DNA of 64,000 nucleotides, taken from Pseudomonas taiwanensis (GTDB lineage: Bacteria > Pseudomonadota > Gammaproteobacteria > Pseudomonadales > Pseudomonadaceae). The stretch spans positions 1 to 64,000 of the forward strand of contig NZ_QJRF01000033.1 in assembly GCF_013393345.1 (NCBI RefSeq), read 5' to 3'. Every line of letters begins with the position of its first letter. Within the stretch, counting starts at the first letter, position 1. The notes beneath the pieces were generated by a model. That model had not been told where the DNA came from. It did not search any database and saw nothing but the letters and a program-made list of their open reading frames with translations. Position numbers and translations under genes: made by a program. Of this stretch, positions 26,856 to 36,233 are shown one piece after another.

Positions 26856-27710
26856 TTATTCGCCGGTGGCCAGGGGGCGCGAAGGCTGGGTGATCCACTC
26901 GCTCCAGGAGCCGGCGTAGAGCCGTGCCAGCGGGTAACCGGCGAGACTCAGGGCGAAGAGATTGTGGCAGGCAGTGACGCCGGAGCCGCAGTAGGCCACC
27001 AGGTCGTCCAGCGGACGGTCGCCGATCAGGGCGGCGAAACGCTGCTTGAGGGCCTCGGCCGGGAGGAAGCGACCGTCGCTGCCGAGGTTGTCCGTGAAGG
27101 CGGCGCACTGGGCGCCCGGAATATGGCCGGCCACCGGATCGATGGGCTCCACTTCACCCTTGAAGCGAGGCAGCGCGCGGGCGTCCAGCAGGGTCAGGTT
27201 CGCGTTGCCCAGGCGTTGCTGGAGGTCGTCGGCGTCCACCAGCAGGCTGGCGTCGGGCTGGCCGGAGAAGGTGCCGGGCTGCGCCGTCGGCGCTACGGCC
27301 GTCAGCGGCAGTTCGACATCGCGCCAGGCCTTGAGGCCGCCATCCAGGAGGAGTACGCCATCACGCTTGCCCAGCCAGGCTAGCAGCCACCAGGCGCGCG
27401 CGGCGAAGGCGCCGGGGCCGTCGTCGTAGAGCACGATGGTACTGTCGGCGGAGATGCCCCAGTCACGCAGCTTTCCGGCAAGCGCCGTAGGGTCCGGCAG
27501 CGGATGGCGGCCGGTCACGCCTCGGGTCACGGGGCCGGAAAGGTCGCGCTCCAGGTCGGCAAAGCGGGCCTTGGGAATGTGGCTCTCGTTGTAGCTGCGC
27601 TGGCCGTAGGCCGGATCATCGAGGGAGAAGCGGCAGTCGAGGATGATCAGGCCCGGTTCATCCTGGCGGGCGCTGAGTTGGGCAGGGCTGATGAGCTGTG
27701 CGAGCGACAT
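26856..27710 (-). CDS. sseA: 3-mercaptopyruvate / thiosulfate sulfurtransferase
   Basis: The 284-residue product has two rhodanese domains: an inactive one near the N-terminus (LDCRFSLDDPAYG) and an active one whose loop reads CGSGVTAC, the form usual for 3-mercaptopyruvate sulfurtransferases. It transfers sulfane sulfur to thiols or cyanide. Length fits SseA. It is read alone on the minus strand, with a strong terminator behind it. Confidence 0.9.
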   Translation of the reverse strand: MSLAQLISPAQLSARQDEPGLIILDCRFSLDDPAYGQRSYNESHIPKARFADLERDLSGPVTRGVTGRHPLPDPTALAGKLRDWGISADSTIVLYDDGPGAFAARAWWLLAWLGKRDGVLLLDGGLKAWRDVELPLTAVAPTAQPGTFSGQPDASLLVDADDLQQRLGNANLTLLDARALPRFKGEVEPIDPVAGHIPGAQCAAFTDNLGSDGRFLPAEALKQRFAALIGDRPLDDLVAYCGSGVTACHNLFALSLAGYPLARLYAGSWSEWITQPSRPLATGE

Positions 27711-27816
27711 GGCGGGGTCCTTGTCGTGACCATTGTTGTGGCAAGCATCATAAGGACGCCCGCACGGGCTGTCGCGCGCAATCGGCGGCGGCGCGGAGCC
27801 CGCGCCGCCCGTGGGG

Positions 27817-28992
27817 TCAACGGCAGATGGCGCGCAGGCGCTGGAAGCCCGCGTCGAGGTCGGCGATGAGGTCGTCCGGGTGCTCCAGGCCGATGTGCAG
27901 GCGTATCAGCGGGCCGTCGGCCTTCCAGGTGGTGGCGCTGCGATGGGCGCTGGGATTGGTCAGCAGGATCAGGCTTTCGAAGCCACCCCAGCTGAAGCCC
28001 ATGCCAAACAGGTTCATGCCGTCGAGCATGGCGCGCACGGCCTGCTCCGGCATGGCCTTGAGCATCACCCCGAACAGGCCACAGGCGCCGCTGAAGTCGC
28101 GCTTCCACAGCTCATGGCCGGGGGCGCCGGGCAGGGCCGGGTAGAGGATGCGTTCCACTTCCGGCTGTTCTGCCAGCCACTGCGCGACCTTCTCCGCATT
28201 GCGCTGGTGGCGTTCCAGACGCGTGGACAGGGTGCGCAGGCCGCGGAGGGCGAGGTAAGCGTCGTCTGCACTGACTGACAGGCCGAGCTGCTTGTAGAAG
28301 CCGCGCACCTGCGCGAACAACGCCTCGGTGGTCATGATCACGCCCATCAGCACGTCCGAGTGGCCGACGATGTACTTGGTGGCGGCGTGGATGGAGATGT
28401 CTACGCCGTGCTTGAAGGAAGCGAAGTGCACCGGGGTGCCCCAGGTGTTATCGAGCATCACGAGGGCGCCATGGGCGTGGGCGACTTCGGCGATGGCCGG
28501 CACGTCCTGCACTTCGAAGGTCAGCGAGCCGGGCGACTCGAGGAACACCACGCGGGTGTTGGGGCGGATCAGCTCGGCGATACCGCCGCCGATCAGCGGG
28601 TCGTAGTAGGTGGTCTCGATGCCGAAGCGCTTCAGGGTTTCGTCGCAGAAGGCGCGAGTCGGGTCGTACACCGAATCGGTCATCAGCAGGTGATCGCCGG
28701 GCTTGAGGGTTGCCAGTAAGGCAGTGGTGAGCGCGCTCAGGCCGCTGGGGGTGAGCATCGCGCCGAAGGCGCCTTCCAGCTCGGCCAGGGCATGTTCCAG
28801 GGAGCGCGTGGTGGGGTTGCCATGGCGGCCGTAGGTGTTGAGGGTGCCATTCTGCGCATGCAGGGCTTCCACGGTGGGGAAGAGCAGCGTGGAGGCGCGG
28901 TAGACCGGGGTATTGACGGTGCCGCCGACCCGGCCCCGTTCGCGACCTTCATGGGCCAGGAGTGTTTCGAGGTGCAGCTTGCGGTCGTCCAC
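27817..28992 (-). CDS. metC: Cystathionine beta-lyase (PLP enzyme)
   Basis: The 391-residue protein is a Cys/Met-metabolism PLP enzyme: GRHGNPTTRSLE, SGLSALTTALLA, and the lysine in HAATKYIVGHSD. MSWGGFESL-like features (FSWGGFESL) favour a lyase of the MetC type over gamma-synthases. The start is a GTG at 28992 with GAGGA eight bases upstream. The longer open frame to 29175 is AT-rich read-through with no start support. An Lrp-type gene precedes it on the same strand, across a 216-base gap. Confidence 0.85.
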   Translation of the reverse strand: MDDRKLHLETLLAHEGRERGRVGGTVNTPVYRASTLLFPTVEALHAQNGTLNTYGRHGNPTTRSLEHALAELEGAFGAMLTPSGLSALTTALLATLKPGDHLLMTDSVYDPTRAFCDETLKRFGIETTYYDPLIGGGIAELIRPNTRVVFLESPGSLTFEVQDVPAIAEVAHAHGALVMLDNTWGTPVHFASFKHGVDISIHAATKYIVGHSDVLMGVIMTTEALFAQVRGFYKQLGLSVSADDAYLALRGLRTLSTRLERHQRNAEKVAQWLAEQPEVERILYPALPGAPGHELWKRDFSGACGLFGVMLKAMPEQAVRAMLDGMNLFGMGFSWGGFESLILLTNPSAHRSATTWKADGPLIRLHIGLEHPDDLIADLDAGFQRLRAICR

Positions 28993-29208
28993 CTGGTGTT
29001 TCCTCTGATTCCGGATAGCGAAAAGTATGCGACGCCTGGCTGGGGATGGCGGCGTCTGGAGTGGAAAAAAGATTACGGGTGGAGGCGGGGAATTTCTTTG
29101 CTTTGATTGGCGAGCTTTAGTTGTTTTGTAGAAATAAAATCTACTTAAAAGACGCTGAGTGAAAAATATTTCCAAACGATTCGCTCGATTGGAAAATCAT
29201 CCTTCGCC

Positions 29209-29673
29209 TTACAGCGTCAGGTGCCCGAGTGGCAGTGCCGTGGTGTGCTTGATCACTTCCATGGCGAAGCCGGAGCTCACGTCGGACAGGTCGGCGACGC
29301 GGATCAGGCGTTTGTACACGGCGTCGTAGCCCTTGATGTCCGGTACCACGATCTTCAGCAGGTAGTCGACGTCGCCGGTCATGCGGTAGATCTCGACGAT
29401 CTCGGGAATGTCGCGGGTGCCCTCGATGAACTGCCGGGTCCAGTCGTCGCTGTGACGGCTGGTGCGAATGGTGACGAAGACCGTGACGCCGAGGTCGAGC
29501 CGTTCAGCATCACAGAGCGCCACCTGCTTGCGAATCACCCCGTCCTCACGCAGCTTCTGCAGGCGTCGCCAGCAGGGCGTAGGGGAGAGATTCACCGCCT
29601 CGGCGAGTTCCGCGAGGGAAATGGAGGCGTCCTGCTGAAGGAGGTCGACGATCTGCAGGTCTTTCTTGTCCAT
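29209..29673 (-). CDS. Lrp/AsnC family transcriptional regulator
   Basis: The 154-residue product has an N-terminal HTH (LQIVDLLQQDASISLAELAEAVNLSPTPCWRRLQKLREDGVI) and a C-terminal RAM domain (VTGDVDYLL-like: MTGDVDYLLKIVVPDIKGYD). Such regulators respond to amino acids. It is immediately upstream of the cystathionine lyase gene, which is the most likely target. The AT-rich gap between them would suit Lrp binding. Confidence 0.88.
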   Translation of the reverse strand: MDKKDLQIVDLLQQDASISLAELAEAVNLSPTPCWRRLQKLREDGVIRKQVALCDAERLDLGVTVFVTIRTSRHSDDWTRQFIEGTRDIPEIVEIYRMTGDVDYLLKIVVPDIKGYDAVYKRLIRVADLSDVSSGFAMEVIKHTTALPLGHLTL

Positions 29674-29798
29674 GGGCGGGTCCGTGGCGGAGTCGTTTGG
29701 TCAGAAGGCTGGCGGGCCGAGTGTGTCGAAACGATGACAATCGGCATCATAAGGTCACCCGCGCATGAAGTCGCGCGGGGAGAAGATGGGAGAGCTCG

Positions 29799-30608
29799 AT
29801 GCCAAGCCTGCAAATTCTGAGTGAACGTGCCTCGCTGATCCGCCGCCTGGGCGTGATCCTGGGGACCTTGTCGGTGGTCCTCTACTACTGCTGCAAGGTT
29901 CTGGTACGCGCGCCGATGAAGCGCCTCGACCGCGCCTGCGTGGACCGCTACACCCGCGCCATGTCGCGCCTGCTGCTGCGCCTGGTACGCATGGACCTGT
30001 CGGTGCACGGTGCGATACCGGACTTCAACGACGGTCGCCGCTATCTGATCCTCTGCAGCCATTCCAGCCACTACGACATCCCGGCCAGCTTCGTCGCGTT
30101 GCCGGGGTCGATCCGCATGCTGGCCAAGAAGGAGCTGTTCCGCATTCCCTTCCTTGGCCCGGCCATGCGTGCGGCGGAATTCCCTTCCATCGACCGGCAC
30201 AACCGTCGCCAGGCCCTCGCCGACCTGGAGACCGCCCGGCGCATGATGGAAAGCGGCATTGTCCTCTGGGCGGCGCCCGAGGGTACCCGCTCGGCCGATG
30301 GCCGTCTGTTGAAGTTCAAAAAGGGCTGCTTCCACCTGGCGCTGGACACCGATGCGGTGATCATTCCCGTGTCCATTCGCGGCATCCACCGCGTGCTGCC
30401 GGCTCGCACCTTCCGCCTGAACCTCGGGCAGAAGGTGGAAGTGCATGTGGGCGAACCGATCGACGCCAGCCAGTACAGCCCGGAGCGTCTCGGCGAGCTG
30501 ATGGCGGATACCCGTGGGCGGATGCAGGGGCTGCTGGGGCAGGAGGTGGGTGACGCTACGAGTTCTGTAGAGACGACTTCCGACCTGCCGCCAGCGCGAG
30601 CCTTGTAA
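29799..30608 (+). CDS. 1-acyl-sn-glycerol-3-phosphate acyltransferase (PlsC family)
   Basis: The 269-residue protein has a hydrophobic N-terminal segment, the catalytic HX4D motif as HSSHYD, and the substrate motif EGTRS within APEGTRSADGRL. PlsC-type enzymes acylate lysophosphatidic acid at the inner membrane. Pseudomonads carry several paralogues, so this may be an accessory copy. It is divergent from the lrp gene. Confidence 0.86.
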   Translation: MPSLQILSERASLIRRLGVILGTLSVVLYYCCKVLVRAPMKRLDRACVDRYTRAMSRLLLRLVRMDLSVHGAIPDFNDGRRYLILCSHSSHYDIPASFVALPGSIRMLAKKELFRIPFLGPAMRAAEFPSIDRHNRRQALADLETARRMMESGIVLWAAPEGTRSADGRLLKFKKGCFHLALDTDAVIIPVSIRGIHRVLPARTFRLNLGQKVEVHVGEPIDASQYSPERLGELMADTRGRMQGLLGQEVGDATSSVETTSDLPPARAL

Positions 30609-30633
30609 GCAGGCAGGTTGAAGTTGGATTTAA

Positions 30634-30712
30634 TGTAGGAGCGAGCTTGCTCGCGAAGCTCTTGAGCACACCCGTTCGCGAGCAAGAACTCGGCGTCCCC
30701 CTCGCTCCTACA
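30634..30712. repeat. REP palindrome, TGTAGGAGC family, copy 3
   Basis: TGTAGGAGCGAGCTTGCTCG and an inverted arm separated by a loop. The right arm carries an insertion (ACTCGGCGTCCC) before the terminal CGCTCCTACA, which is unlike the other copies. It lies between converging genes. Confidence 0.85.
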
Positions 30713-30726
30713 TGTTCTGCGCTGCC

Positions 30727-31788
30727 TCAGCGGATTTTCAGCTTGCCGATCCGGTCGTTGTCCAGACTGCCCAGGTAGAGGTAGTCCCCTACCGGCTTGA
30801 CCGACGTCACCATGCGCAGGTGAGTGCCGCTGGTGTCGTGCAGGCTGTGGACGATCTCGCCCTTCTCGTTCAGCTGGATCGCAAAGCCGTAGGGCACCGC
30901 CTTGGGCCAGAACATGCGCGGCAGCTTGGCGATCAGCGCTTTCAGCCAGGGCTGGGTGTGAAGGAAGTCGGCATCGGCCTTGCGCGGGGTGGGCAGGGCG
31001 ACCCAGAAGTTGCCCTGGTGATCGCCTTGCAGGTTGTCCGGCAGGCCCGGCAGGTTGTCGATGAACACATCGTGGGTGCCGGCCTTCTCACCGCTCAGCC
31101 AGTAGCGAGTGATGCGGTAGCGGTAGGTCTCGTTGACCAGCACGAAGTCCTCGTTGGCGGACAGCGCCACGCCATTGGCGAAGTACAGGTCCTTGAGCAG
31201 CACCTCGGTCTTGCAGGAAACCGGGTCGAAGCGCATCAGCCGGCCATGGGGGCGGGCTTCGAGCAGGTCGAGCAGGTAGTCCGGCTGCTGGAACTTGCTG
31301 GAGGCGTCGGTGAAGTAGATGCGGCCGTCCTGGGCGATGTCCAGGTCGTCAGTGAAGCGGAACGGCACACCCTCGGCCTCGGTGGCCAGGACGCTGATCT
31401 GGCCTTGCGGGTCGATGCGCAGCAGGCCCTTGTAGGCGTCGCCGACGATCAGGTTGCCGGTGGCGTCGAAGTCCATGCCCAGCGGGCGGCCGCCGGTTTC
31501 GGCGAAGGTCGCGATCTCGCCCTTGTCGCTGATACGCACGATGCGCCCGTCATGCAGGCCGGCATAGAGGCGCCCCTGGGCGTCGACGGCAGTGTCTTCC
31601 GGACCATGGATCTGGCCCTGGGCGATGAGCTCGGCCTTCATCAGGGTGTCGTTGGGTTCCAGTACGCCGGTCATGCTCGGAGCCTTGGGCGCGTCCCAGG
31701 CCTGCGGGTCGATGGGGGAGGGCGTCAGGGCGAGATAGACCGTCAGGGCGACGATCAGCAGGGCGAACACGCCCAGCAGCTTCTTCAT
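30727..31788 (-). CDS. SMP-30/gluconolactonase/strictosidine synthase-like beta-propeller protein
   Basis: The 353-residue product has an N-terminal membrane anchor (LLGVFALLIVALTVYLAL) and a six-bladed propeller with repeats like DAQGRLYAGLHDGRI, DATGNLIVGDAYKGL and AQDGRIYFTDASSKF. The NGVALSANEDFVLVNET block matches strictosidine-synthase/APMAP relatives. These are often lactonases or arylesterases in bacteria; the substrate is unknown. The catalytic domain should face the periplasm. Confidence 0.82.
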   Translation of the reverse strand: MKKLLGVFALLIVALTVYLALTPSPIDPQAWDAPKAPSMTGVLEPNDTLMKAELIAQGQIHGPEDTAVDAQGRLYAGLHDGRIVRISDKGEIATFAETGGRPLGMDFDATGNLIVGDAYKGLLRIDPQGQISVLATEAEGVPFRFTDDLDIAQDGRIYFTDASSKFQQPDYLLDLLEARPHGRLMRFDPVSCKTEVLLKDLYFANGVALSANEDFVLVNETYRYRITRYWLSGEKAGTHDVFIDNLPGLPDNLQGDHQGNFWVALPTPRKADADFLHTQPWLKALIAKLPRMFWPKAVPYGFAIQLNEKGEIVHSLHDTSGTHLRMVTSVKPVGDYLYLGSLDNDRIGKLKIR

Positions 31789-32200
31789 CTTCTTGTATCC
31801 ATTGAGGTGGGGTAGTGGCCGGAGCCTTGTTCTTCTGCGCGGACTTTTTTAGCAGCCGCCTGCCACAGGCGCCAGGGCTGAATGTTGCCGCATTCGACAG
31901 ACCACAGTTGACAGTGCTGGGGCGGCCTGCGCAGTATCTGGCCCTCGCTGCATTCAACCGAGCTGCAAATGCCTGCCATCGCCTTCTTCGCCGTTTCTGC
32001 CCTGGTCCTCCCGGTCCAGACGTCGGCCATTGGCGTTGCCGCAGGTAAATCGAAGAAACAGTCGCTCATTTGACCGGGGCGCGCTGTCCCGTCAGGTGGG
32101 CTGACAGGACAGAAGGCGCGAAGTAGGTCGATCCTCCCTCGAATTCCCTCCCTGCATCCTTCCGACGGTGACTCTGACGGTCAGCCATTGGAGATCTGCA
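31789..32200. other. 412-base gap with no recognised gene
   Basis: Two short overlapping frames exist (a 77-residue frame on the plus strand and a 94-residue frame on the minus strand), but neither has a recognisable domain, a good ribosome-binding site or a plausible composition. The gap separates two divergent genes and should carry both promoters. No tRNA, repeat or terminator was visible. Confidence 0.5.
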
Positions 32201-33055
32201 ATGCCTGTGTTTTCCGGAATCTGGGTTGCCCTGGTAACCCCCTTCAACGACGGCGCCATCGACTTCCCGGCCTTGCGCCGCCTGGCCCGGCACCTTCTGG
32301 ACGAAGGCGTCGCCGGCCTGGTGGCCTGCGGCACCACGGGAGAGGCCGCGGGGCTGTCCAAGGACGAGCAGTTGGCCGTGCTGGACGCGCTGCTGGACGA
32401 GGTGCCCGGCGACCGCCTGGTGATGGGGCTGGCGGGCAACAACCTGACCGACTTGCTGGCTTTCCAGCGTGAGGTGCAGTGCCGGCCCATCGCCGGCGTG
32501 CTGGTGCCTGCGCCTTATTACATTCGCCCATCGCAGGACGGCCTGCTGGCCTGGTTCGGGGCCATCGCCGATGCCTCGACGGTACCGGTGATCCTCTACG
32601 ACATTCCCTATCGCACCGGAGTGCGTCTGGAACTGGCCACCTTGCGCCAGCTCGCCCGCCATCCTCGCGTGGCGGCCATCAAGGACTGCGGCGGCAACCC
32701 CGAAACCACCCAGGCGCTGATCGCCGATGGCGAGCTGGATGTCCTGACGGGGGAAGACGGACAGATCTTCACCACCCTGTGCATGGGCGGTCGTGGTGCG
32801 ATCTGCGCGTCGGCGCATATCCGCCCGCAACAGTTCGTGCGCATGGCCGAATGCATCGGCAACGGTGAACTTGAAGCCGCGCGCGTGATCTTCCAGAAAC
32901 TGCAGCCGCTGATTCGCCTGGCCTTCGCCGAGCCCAATCCGGCTCCGGTGAAAAGCCTGCTGGCGCTTCAAGGGTTGATCAAGGACGAGCTGCGACTGCC
33001 CATGCAGCGCAGTTCCGAGGCCCTGCGCCAACGCCTTGCCACCGAGCTGGTTTAG
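32201..33055 (+). CDS. 4-hydroxy-tetrahydrodipicolinate synthase family protein (DapA paralogue)
   Basis: The 284-residue protein has the DapA/NAL aldolase signatures: ACGTTGEAAGL near residue 45, the tyrosine in LYDIPYRTGV and the Schiff-base lysine in AAIKDCGGN. It could be a second DapA or another pyruvate-dependent aldolase of the same superfamily. I start at the ATG at 32201 with GGAGA upstream. It is not near lysine genes, so the true substrate is open. Confidence 0.82.
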   Translation: MPVFSGIWVALVTPFNDGAIDFPALRRLARHLLDEGVAGLVACGTTGEAAGLSKDEQLAVLDALLDEVPGDRLVMGLAGNNLTDLLAFQREVQCRPIAGVLVPAPYYIRPSQDGLLAWFGAIADASTVPVILYDIPYRTGVRLELATLRQLARHPRVAAIKDCGGNPETTQALIADGELDVLTGEDGQIFTTLCMGGRGAICASAHIRPQQFVRMAECIGNGELEAARVIFQKLQPLIRLAFAEPNPAPVKSLLALQGLIKDELRLPMQRSSEALRQRLATELV

Positions 33056-33166
33056 GCGCTGGCCCGCCCCACGCAGATTGGCTGTGGCGGGGCGGGGGCG
33101 ATGCAAGGCGCGAAGCGAGGACCCGGCGCGATATATACTGCGCGCCACTGATTCAAGGAGAGCCCT

Positions 33167-34294
33167 GTGGCCATCGACATTATCTGGATTCGCGACGACG
33201 CTTCGCTGGCCAAACACTGCGCCGAGTGGCGGCGCCTGCCCTTCGTGGCCCTGGACACCGAGTTCATGCGGGTCGACACCTTCTATCCCAAGGCCGGCCT
33301 GGTGCAGGTCGGTGACAGCGAGCGGGCGTACCTCATCGATCCGCTGCTGATCGGGGACTGGTCGCCCTTCGCCGAACTGCTGGAAGACCAGGCGGTGCTC
33401 AAGGTGCTGCACGCCTGCAGCGAGGACCTGGAGGTCTTCCTGCGCCTGACCGGCGCCATGCCGCAGCCCCTGCTGGATACCCAGTTGGCCGCCGGTTACC
33501 TCGGCATCGGCTATTCCATGGGCTACTCGCGCCTGGTGCAGGCGGTGCTCGGCATCGACCTGCCCAAGGACGAAACCCGCTCCGACTGGCTGCAGCGCCC
33601 GCTCACCGATATGCAGGTGCGTTATGCCGCCGAGGACGTGCAGCACCTGGCCGAACTCTATGCCGCCCTGGAGCCCCGCCTGACCGAGCCGAAGCGCTCC
33701 TGGGTGCTGGAAGATGGCGCCGAGTTGGTGGCCAACCTGCGCCGTGAAATCCTTCCTGAAGAGCTCTATCGCGAGGCCAAGCTGGCCTGGAAGCTCTCCC
33801 GTGCCCAGCTTGCTGTGATGCGCGAGCTCTGCGCCTGGCGCGAAATCGAAGCTCGACTGCGTGACCAGCCGCGCAACCGCATCCTGCGCGAGCACAGCCT
33901 CTGGCCGCTGGCGCGTTACCAGCCGGACAACCTCGTGGCCCTGGCGCGTATCGACGACATGCATCCGCGCACTGTGCGCCAGGACGGCAATACCCTGCTC
34001 AAGCTGATCCGCGAGGCCGCCGAGACGCCGCCTGCCCATTGGCCCGAGGCGCTGCCCGAGCCCTTGCCGCCAGAGGCTTCGGCGACGCTGAAAATGCTGC
34101 GCGGCATCGGCCAGGCCGAAGCCGAGCGCCTGGGCATGGCGCCGGAACTCATGCTGCGCAAGAAGCATCTGGAAGCCCTGCTGAAGAGCGGCTTCCCGAA
34201 CGGCCCCTACACCCTGCCCGAAGGTCTGCGCGGCTGGCGCCGTGAGCTGATGGGCCAGGCCCTGCTGGATGCCCTGGCCCCGGCCGGCCAATGA
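33167..34294 (+). CDS. rnd: Ribonuclease D
   Basis: The 375-residue product has the DEDD exonuclease core ([27 protein letters not shown], and a third D in the AAEDVQHL segment) and an HRDC domain after residue 210. It trims tRNA 3' ends. The start is a GTG at 33167 preceded by AAGGAGA. The gene overlaps the next frame by four bases if that one starts at 34291. Confidence 0.93.
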   Translation: MAIDIIWIRDDASLAKHCAEWRRLPFVALDTEFMRVDTFYPKAGLVQVGDSERAYLIDPLLIGDWSPFAELLEDQAVLKVLHACSEDLEVFLRLTGAMPQPLLDTQLAAGYLGIGYSMGYSRLVQAVLGIDLPKDETRSDWLQRPLTDMQVRYAAEDVQHLAELYAALEPRLTEPKRSWVLEDGAELVANLRREILPEELYREAKLAWKLSRAQLAVMRELCAWREIEARLRDQPRNRILREHSLWPLARYQPDNLVALARIDDMHPRTVRQDGNTLLKLIREAAETPPAHWPEALPEPLPPEASATLKMLRGIGQAEAERLGMAPELMLRKKHLEALLKSGFPNGPYTLPEGLRGWRRELMGQALLDALAPAGQ

Positions 34295-34341
34295 ACCTTT
34301 CCGCCGTGCCGCTGCGCACGGCTTGCCCCACGAGCCCGACC

Positions 34342-34635
34342 ATGAAACGTATCTGCTCCATCTACAAAAGCCCGCGCAAGAACGAGATGTACCTTTATGT
34401 CGACAAGCGCGAAGCCCTGAGCCGCGTGCCTGAAGGTCTGCTCGCCGCCTTTGGTGCCCCTCAGCATGCCTTCGACCTGGTGCTCACTCCCGAGCGCCAG
34501 CTGGCCCGCGAAGACATTGGCAAGGTGCTGGAAAATATCGAGAAGCAGGGCTATCACCTGCAGATGCCCCCGGCCCAGGATGAGTACATCGAGCATCTGC
34601 CGGAAGAACTGCTGCGGATGAACGACCCCATCTGA
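34342..34635 (+). CDS. ycgL: YcgL domain protein
   Basis: The 97-residue product matches the YcgL family ([20 protein letters not shown], then [13 protein letters not shown]). The family is widespread in gammaproteobacteria, has a small alpha/beta fold, and has no firm role. I prefer the ATG at 34342; the frame is open to 34291 and overlaps rnd there. It follows rnd directly, an order also seen in other pseudomonads, and overlaps the next gene by one base. Confidence 0.88.
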   Translation: MKRICSIYKSPRKNEMYLYVDKREALSRVPEGLLAAFGAPQHAFDLVLTPERQLAREDIGKVLENIEKQGYHLQMPPAQDEYIEHLPEELLRMNDPI

Positions 34636-35564
34636 TGAAAATCCTCATCGCCGAATCCGAGTTCGCCCTCTATGCCGACCTGCTGCGCACCGAGTCCGGT
34701 TTGCAGCTTCACGGCGGCAGCGAAGTGGAGCGCCTGCTGGACGCCGCGCACGAGTGCACGGTGTGGCTCGGCGAACCCGATGTGATGGCGCAATTGCTGC
34801 GCAAAGGCTGCAAGCCGGAGTGGATGCAATCCACCTGGGCGGGCATCACGCCATTGCTGGCCGACGACCTGCCCAAGGACTACCGGCTCACCCGCGCCGT
34901 CGGCATCTTCGGCCAGGTCATGGCGGAGTACGTGCTCACCTACCTCCTGGCGCATCAGCGGCAGATCTTTTCGCGGGTTACGGCGCAGACCGAGAAGCGC
35001 TGGGACAACCGCCTGCCGCGTAGTCTGGACGGCAAGCGGGTGCTGATCGTCGGTGCGGGTGACATCGGCCAGAGCGTCGCCGGTTTCCTCGAACCCTTTG
35101 GCGTGGAGTTGCATGGCATTGCCCGCGAGCCTCGCCCGATGGAGCCTTTCGAACGGGTCTCCGGCATGGAGGCGCTGGCCGAGCAGGTGGCCTGGGCCGA
35201 TTGCGTGGTGAACCTGCTGCCCGACACGCCGGCCACTCGCGACATCTACGACGCCGGAATCTTCGCCTGCATGCAGCCGACCGCGCTGTTCATCAACGCC
35301 GGGCGTGGCGTGGCGGTCGTCGACCATGACCTGGTGGCGGCGCTGCAGGCCGGCCAACTGGCCGGGGCGGTGATCGACGTTTGCCGTGAAGAACCCCTGC
35401 CGGCCTGGCACCCGTTCTGGAGCGCGCCCAACCTGCTGGTTACCGGCCACAGCTCGGCGCCGACGCTGCCCAGCGCCATGGCCCGCCTGTTCGTCGACAA
35501 CCTCGCCCGCTATCGCTCCGGCGCGCCCTTGCGCGGGAACGTCAACTTCGAGCGCGGCTATTGA
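34635..35564 (+). CDS. D-2-hydroxyacid dehydrogenase
   Basis: The 309-residue protein is a NAD(P)-dependent D-isomer 2-hydroxyacid dehydrogenase of the GhrA type. It has the nucleotide-binding IVGAGDIGQSVAGFL near residue 139, the catalytic arginine in INAGRG, the glutamate in CREEPL and the histidine in TGHSSAP. Its normal substrate could be glyoxylate or hydroxypyruvate. It overlaps the ycgL stop by one base and is probably in the rnd-ycgL operon. Confidence 0.86.
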   Translation: MKILIAESEFALYADLLRTESGLQLHGGSEVERLLDAAHECTVWLGEPDVMAQLLRKGCKPEWMQSTWAGITPLLADDLPKDYRLTRAVGIFGQVMAEYVLTYLLAHQRQIFSRVTAQTEKRWDNRLPRSLDGKRVLIVGAGDIGQSVAGFLEPFGVELHGIAREPRPMEPFERVSGMEALAEQVAWADCVVNLLPDTPATRDIYDAGIFACMQPTALFINAGRGVAVVDHDLVAALQAGQLAGAVIDVCREEPLPAWHPFWSAPNLLVTGHSSAPTLPSAMARLFVDNLARYRSGAPLRGNVNFERGY

Positions 35565-35656
35565 GTTCGCCGTGCCGTAACCAGCGGTCAGCTATGCTTG
35601 GCCGACACCCTGGACGCGACTAGAATACCCGCCCCCCGAACCAGCCCCCGCACACC

Positions 35657-36106
35657 ATGGCCGCCAAAGTCGAACCCTTCTGGAAGCGCAAGACCCTCGA
35701 ACAGCTCGATCAGGAAGAGTGGGAATCCCTCTGCGATGGCTGTGGCCTGTGCTGCCTGCAGAAGCTCGAAGACGAGGACGACGGCAGCGTCTATTACACG
35801 CGCATTGCCTGCAAGCTGCTGGACCTCAATACCTGCCGCTGCACCGACTACGCTAATCGTCGGAAGTTCGTGGCCGACTGCATCCAGCTCACCCCGGCCC
35901 AGGCCGACGAGTTCCGCTGGCTGCCGCCTACCTGTGGATATCGGCTGGTGGCCGAAGGCAAGGACCTGCCGCCCTGGCACCACCTGATCTGCAATGACCC
36001 CGAAGCGGTGCACAAGGCGGGCATCTCCCAATCCGGTCGCATGCTGAGCGAAAGCAGCGTGGCGGAGGATGATTGGGAGGACTACCTGATTTTCCGCGCC
36101 GGCTAG
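35657..36106 (+). CDS. ycgN: YcgN family cysteine cluster protein
   Basis: The 149-residue product has a cluster of cysteines ([10 protein letters not shown], then [16 protein letters not shown] and YRL following PPTCGY) that matches the UPF0260/YcgN family, which resembles zinc- or iron-cluster proteins. The function is not established. The cysteine spacing CxxCxxCC suggests metal binding. It starts about 90 bases after the dehydrogenase. Confidence 0.88.
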   Translation: MAAKVEPFWKRKTLEQLDQEEWESLCDGCGLCCLQKLEDEDDGSVYYTRIACKLLDLNTCRCTDYANRRKFVADCIQLTPAQADEFRWLPPTCGYRLVAEGKDLPPWHHLICNDPEAVHKAGISQSGRMLSESSVAEDDWEDYLIFRAG

Positions 36107-36233
36107 CAGGCGGATGGAAACTGGCCGCCGCGCTCGCTTTTTTTCAATGCGCTGCAGGGCCGGTCATGGATCAAACCGCCACCTTTCGAGTCTCAGGGAC
36201 TGACCGTCACACCTACCAAGGAAGCCATCCTCG

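Noticed and set aside
31785-32069. 94-residue minus-strand frame in the gap ahead of the DapA paralogue
   Set aside because: No ribosome-binding site, domain or convincing composition; an overlapping plus-strand frame is equally open.
32066-34291. 741-residue open frame on the minus strand across the DapA paralogue and rnd
   Set aside because: It is a shadow of two well-supported plus-strand genes.
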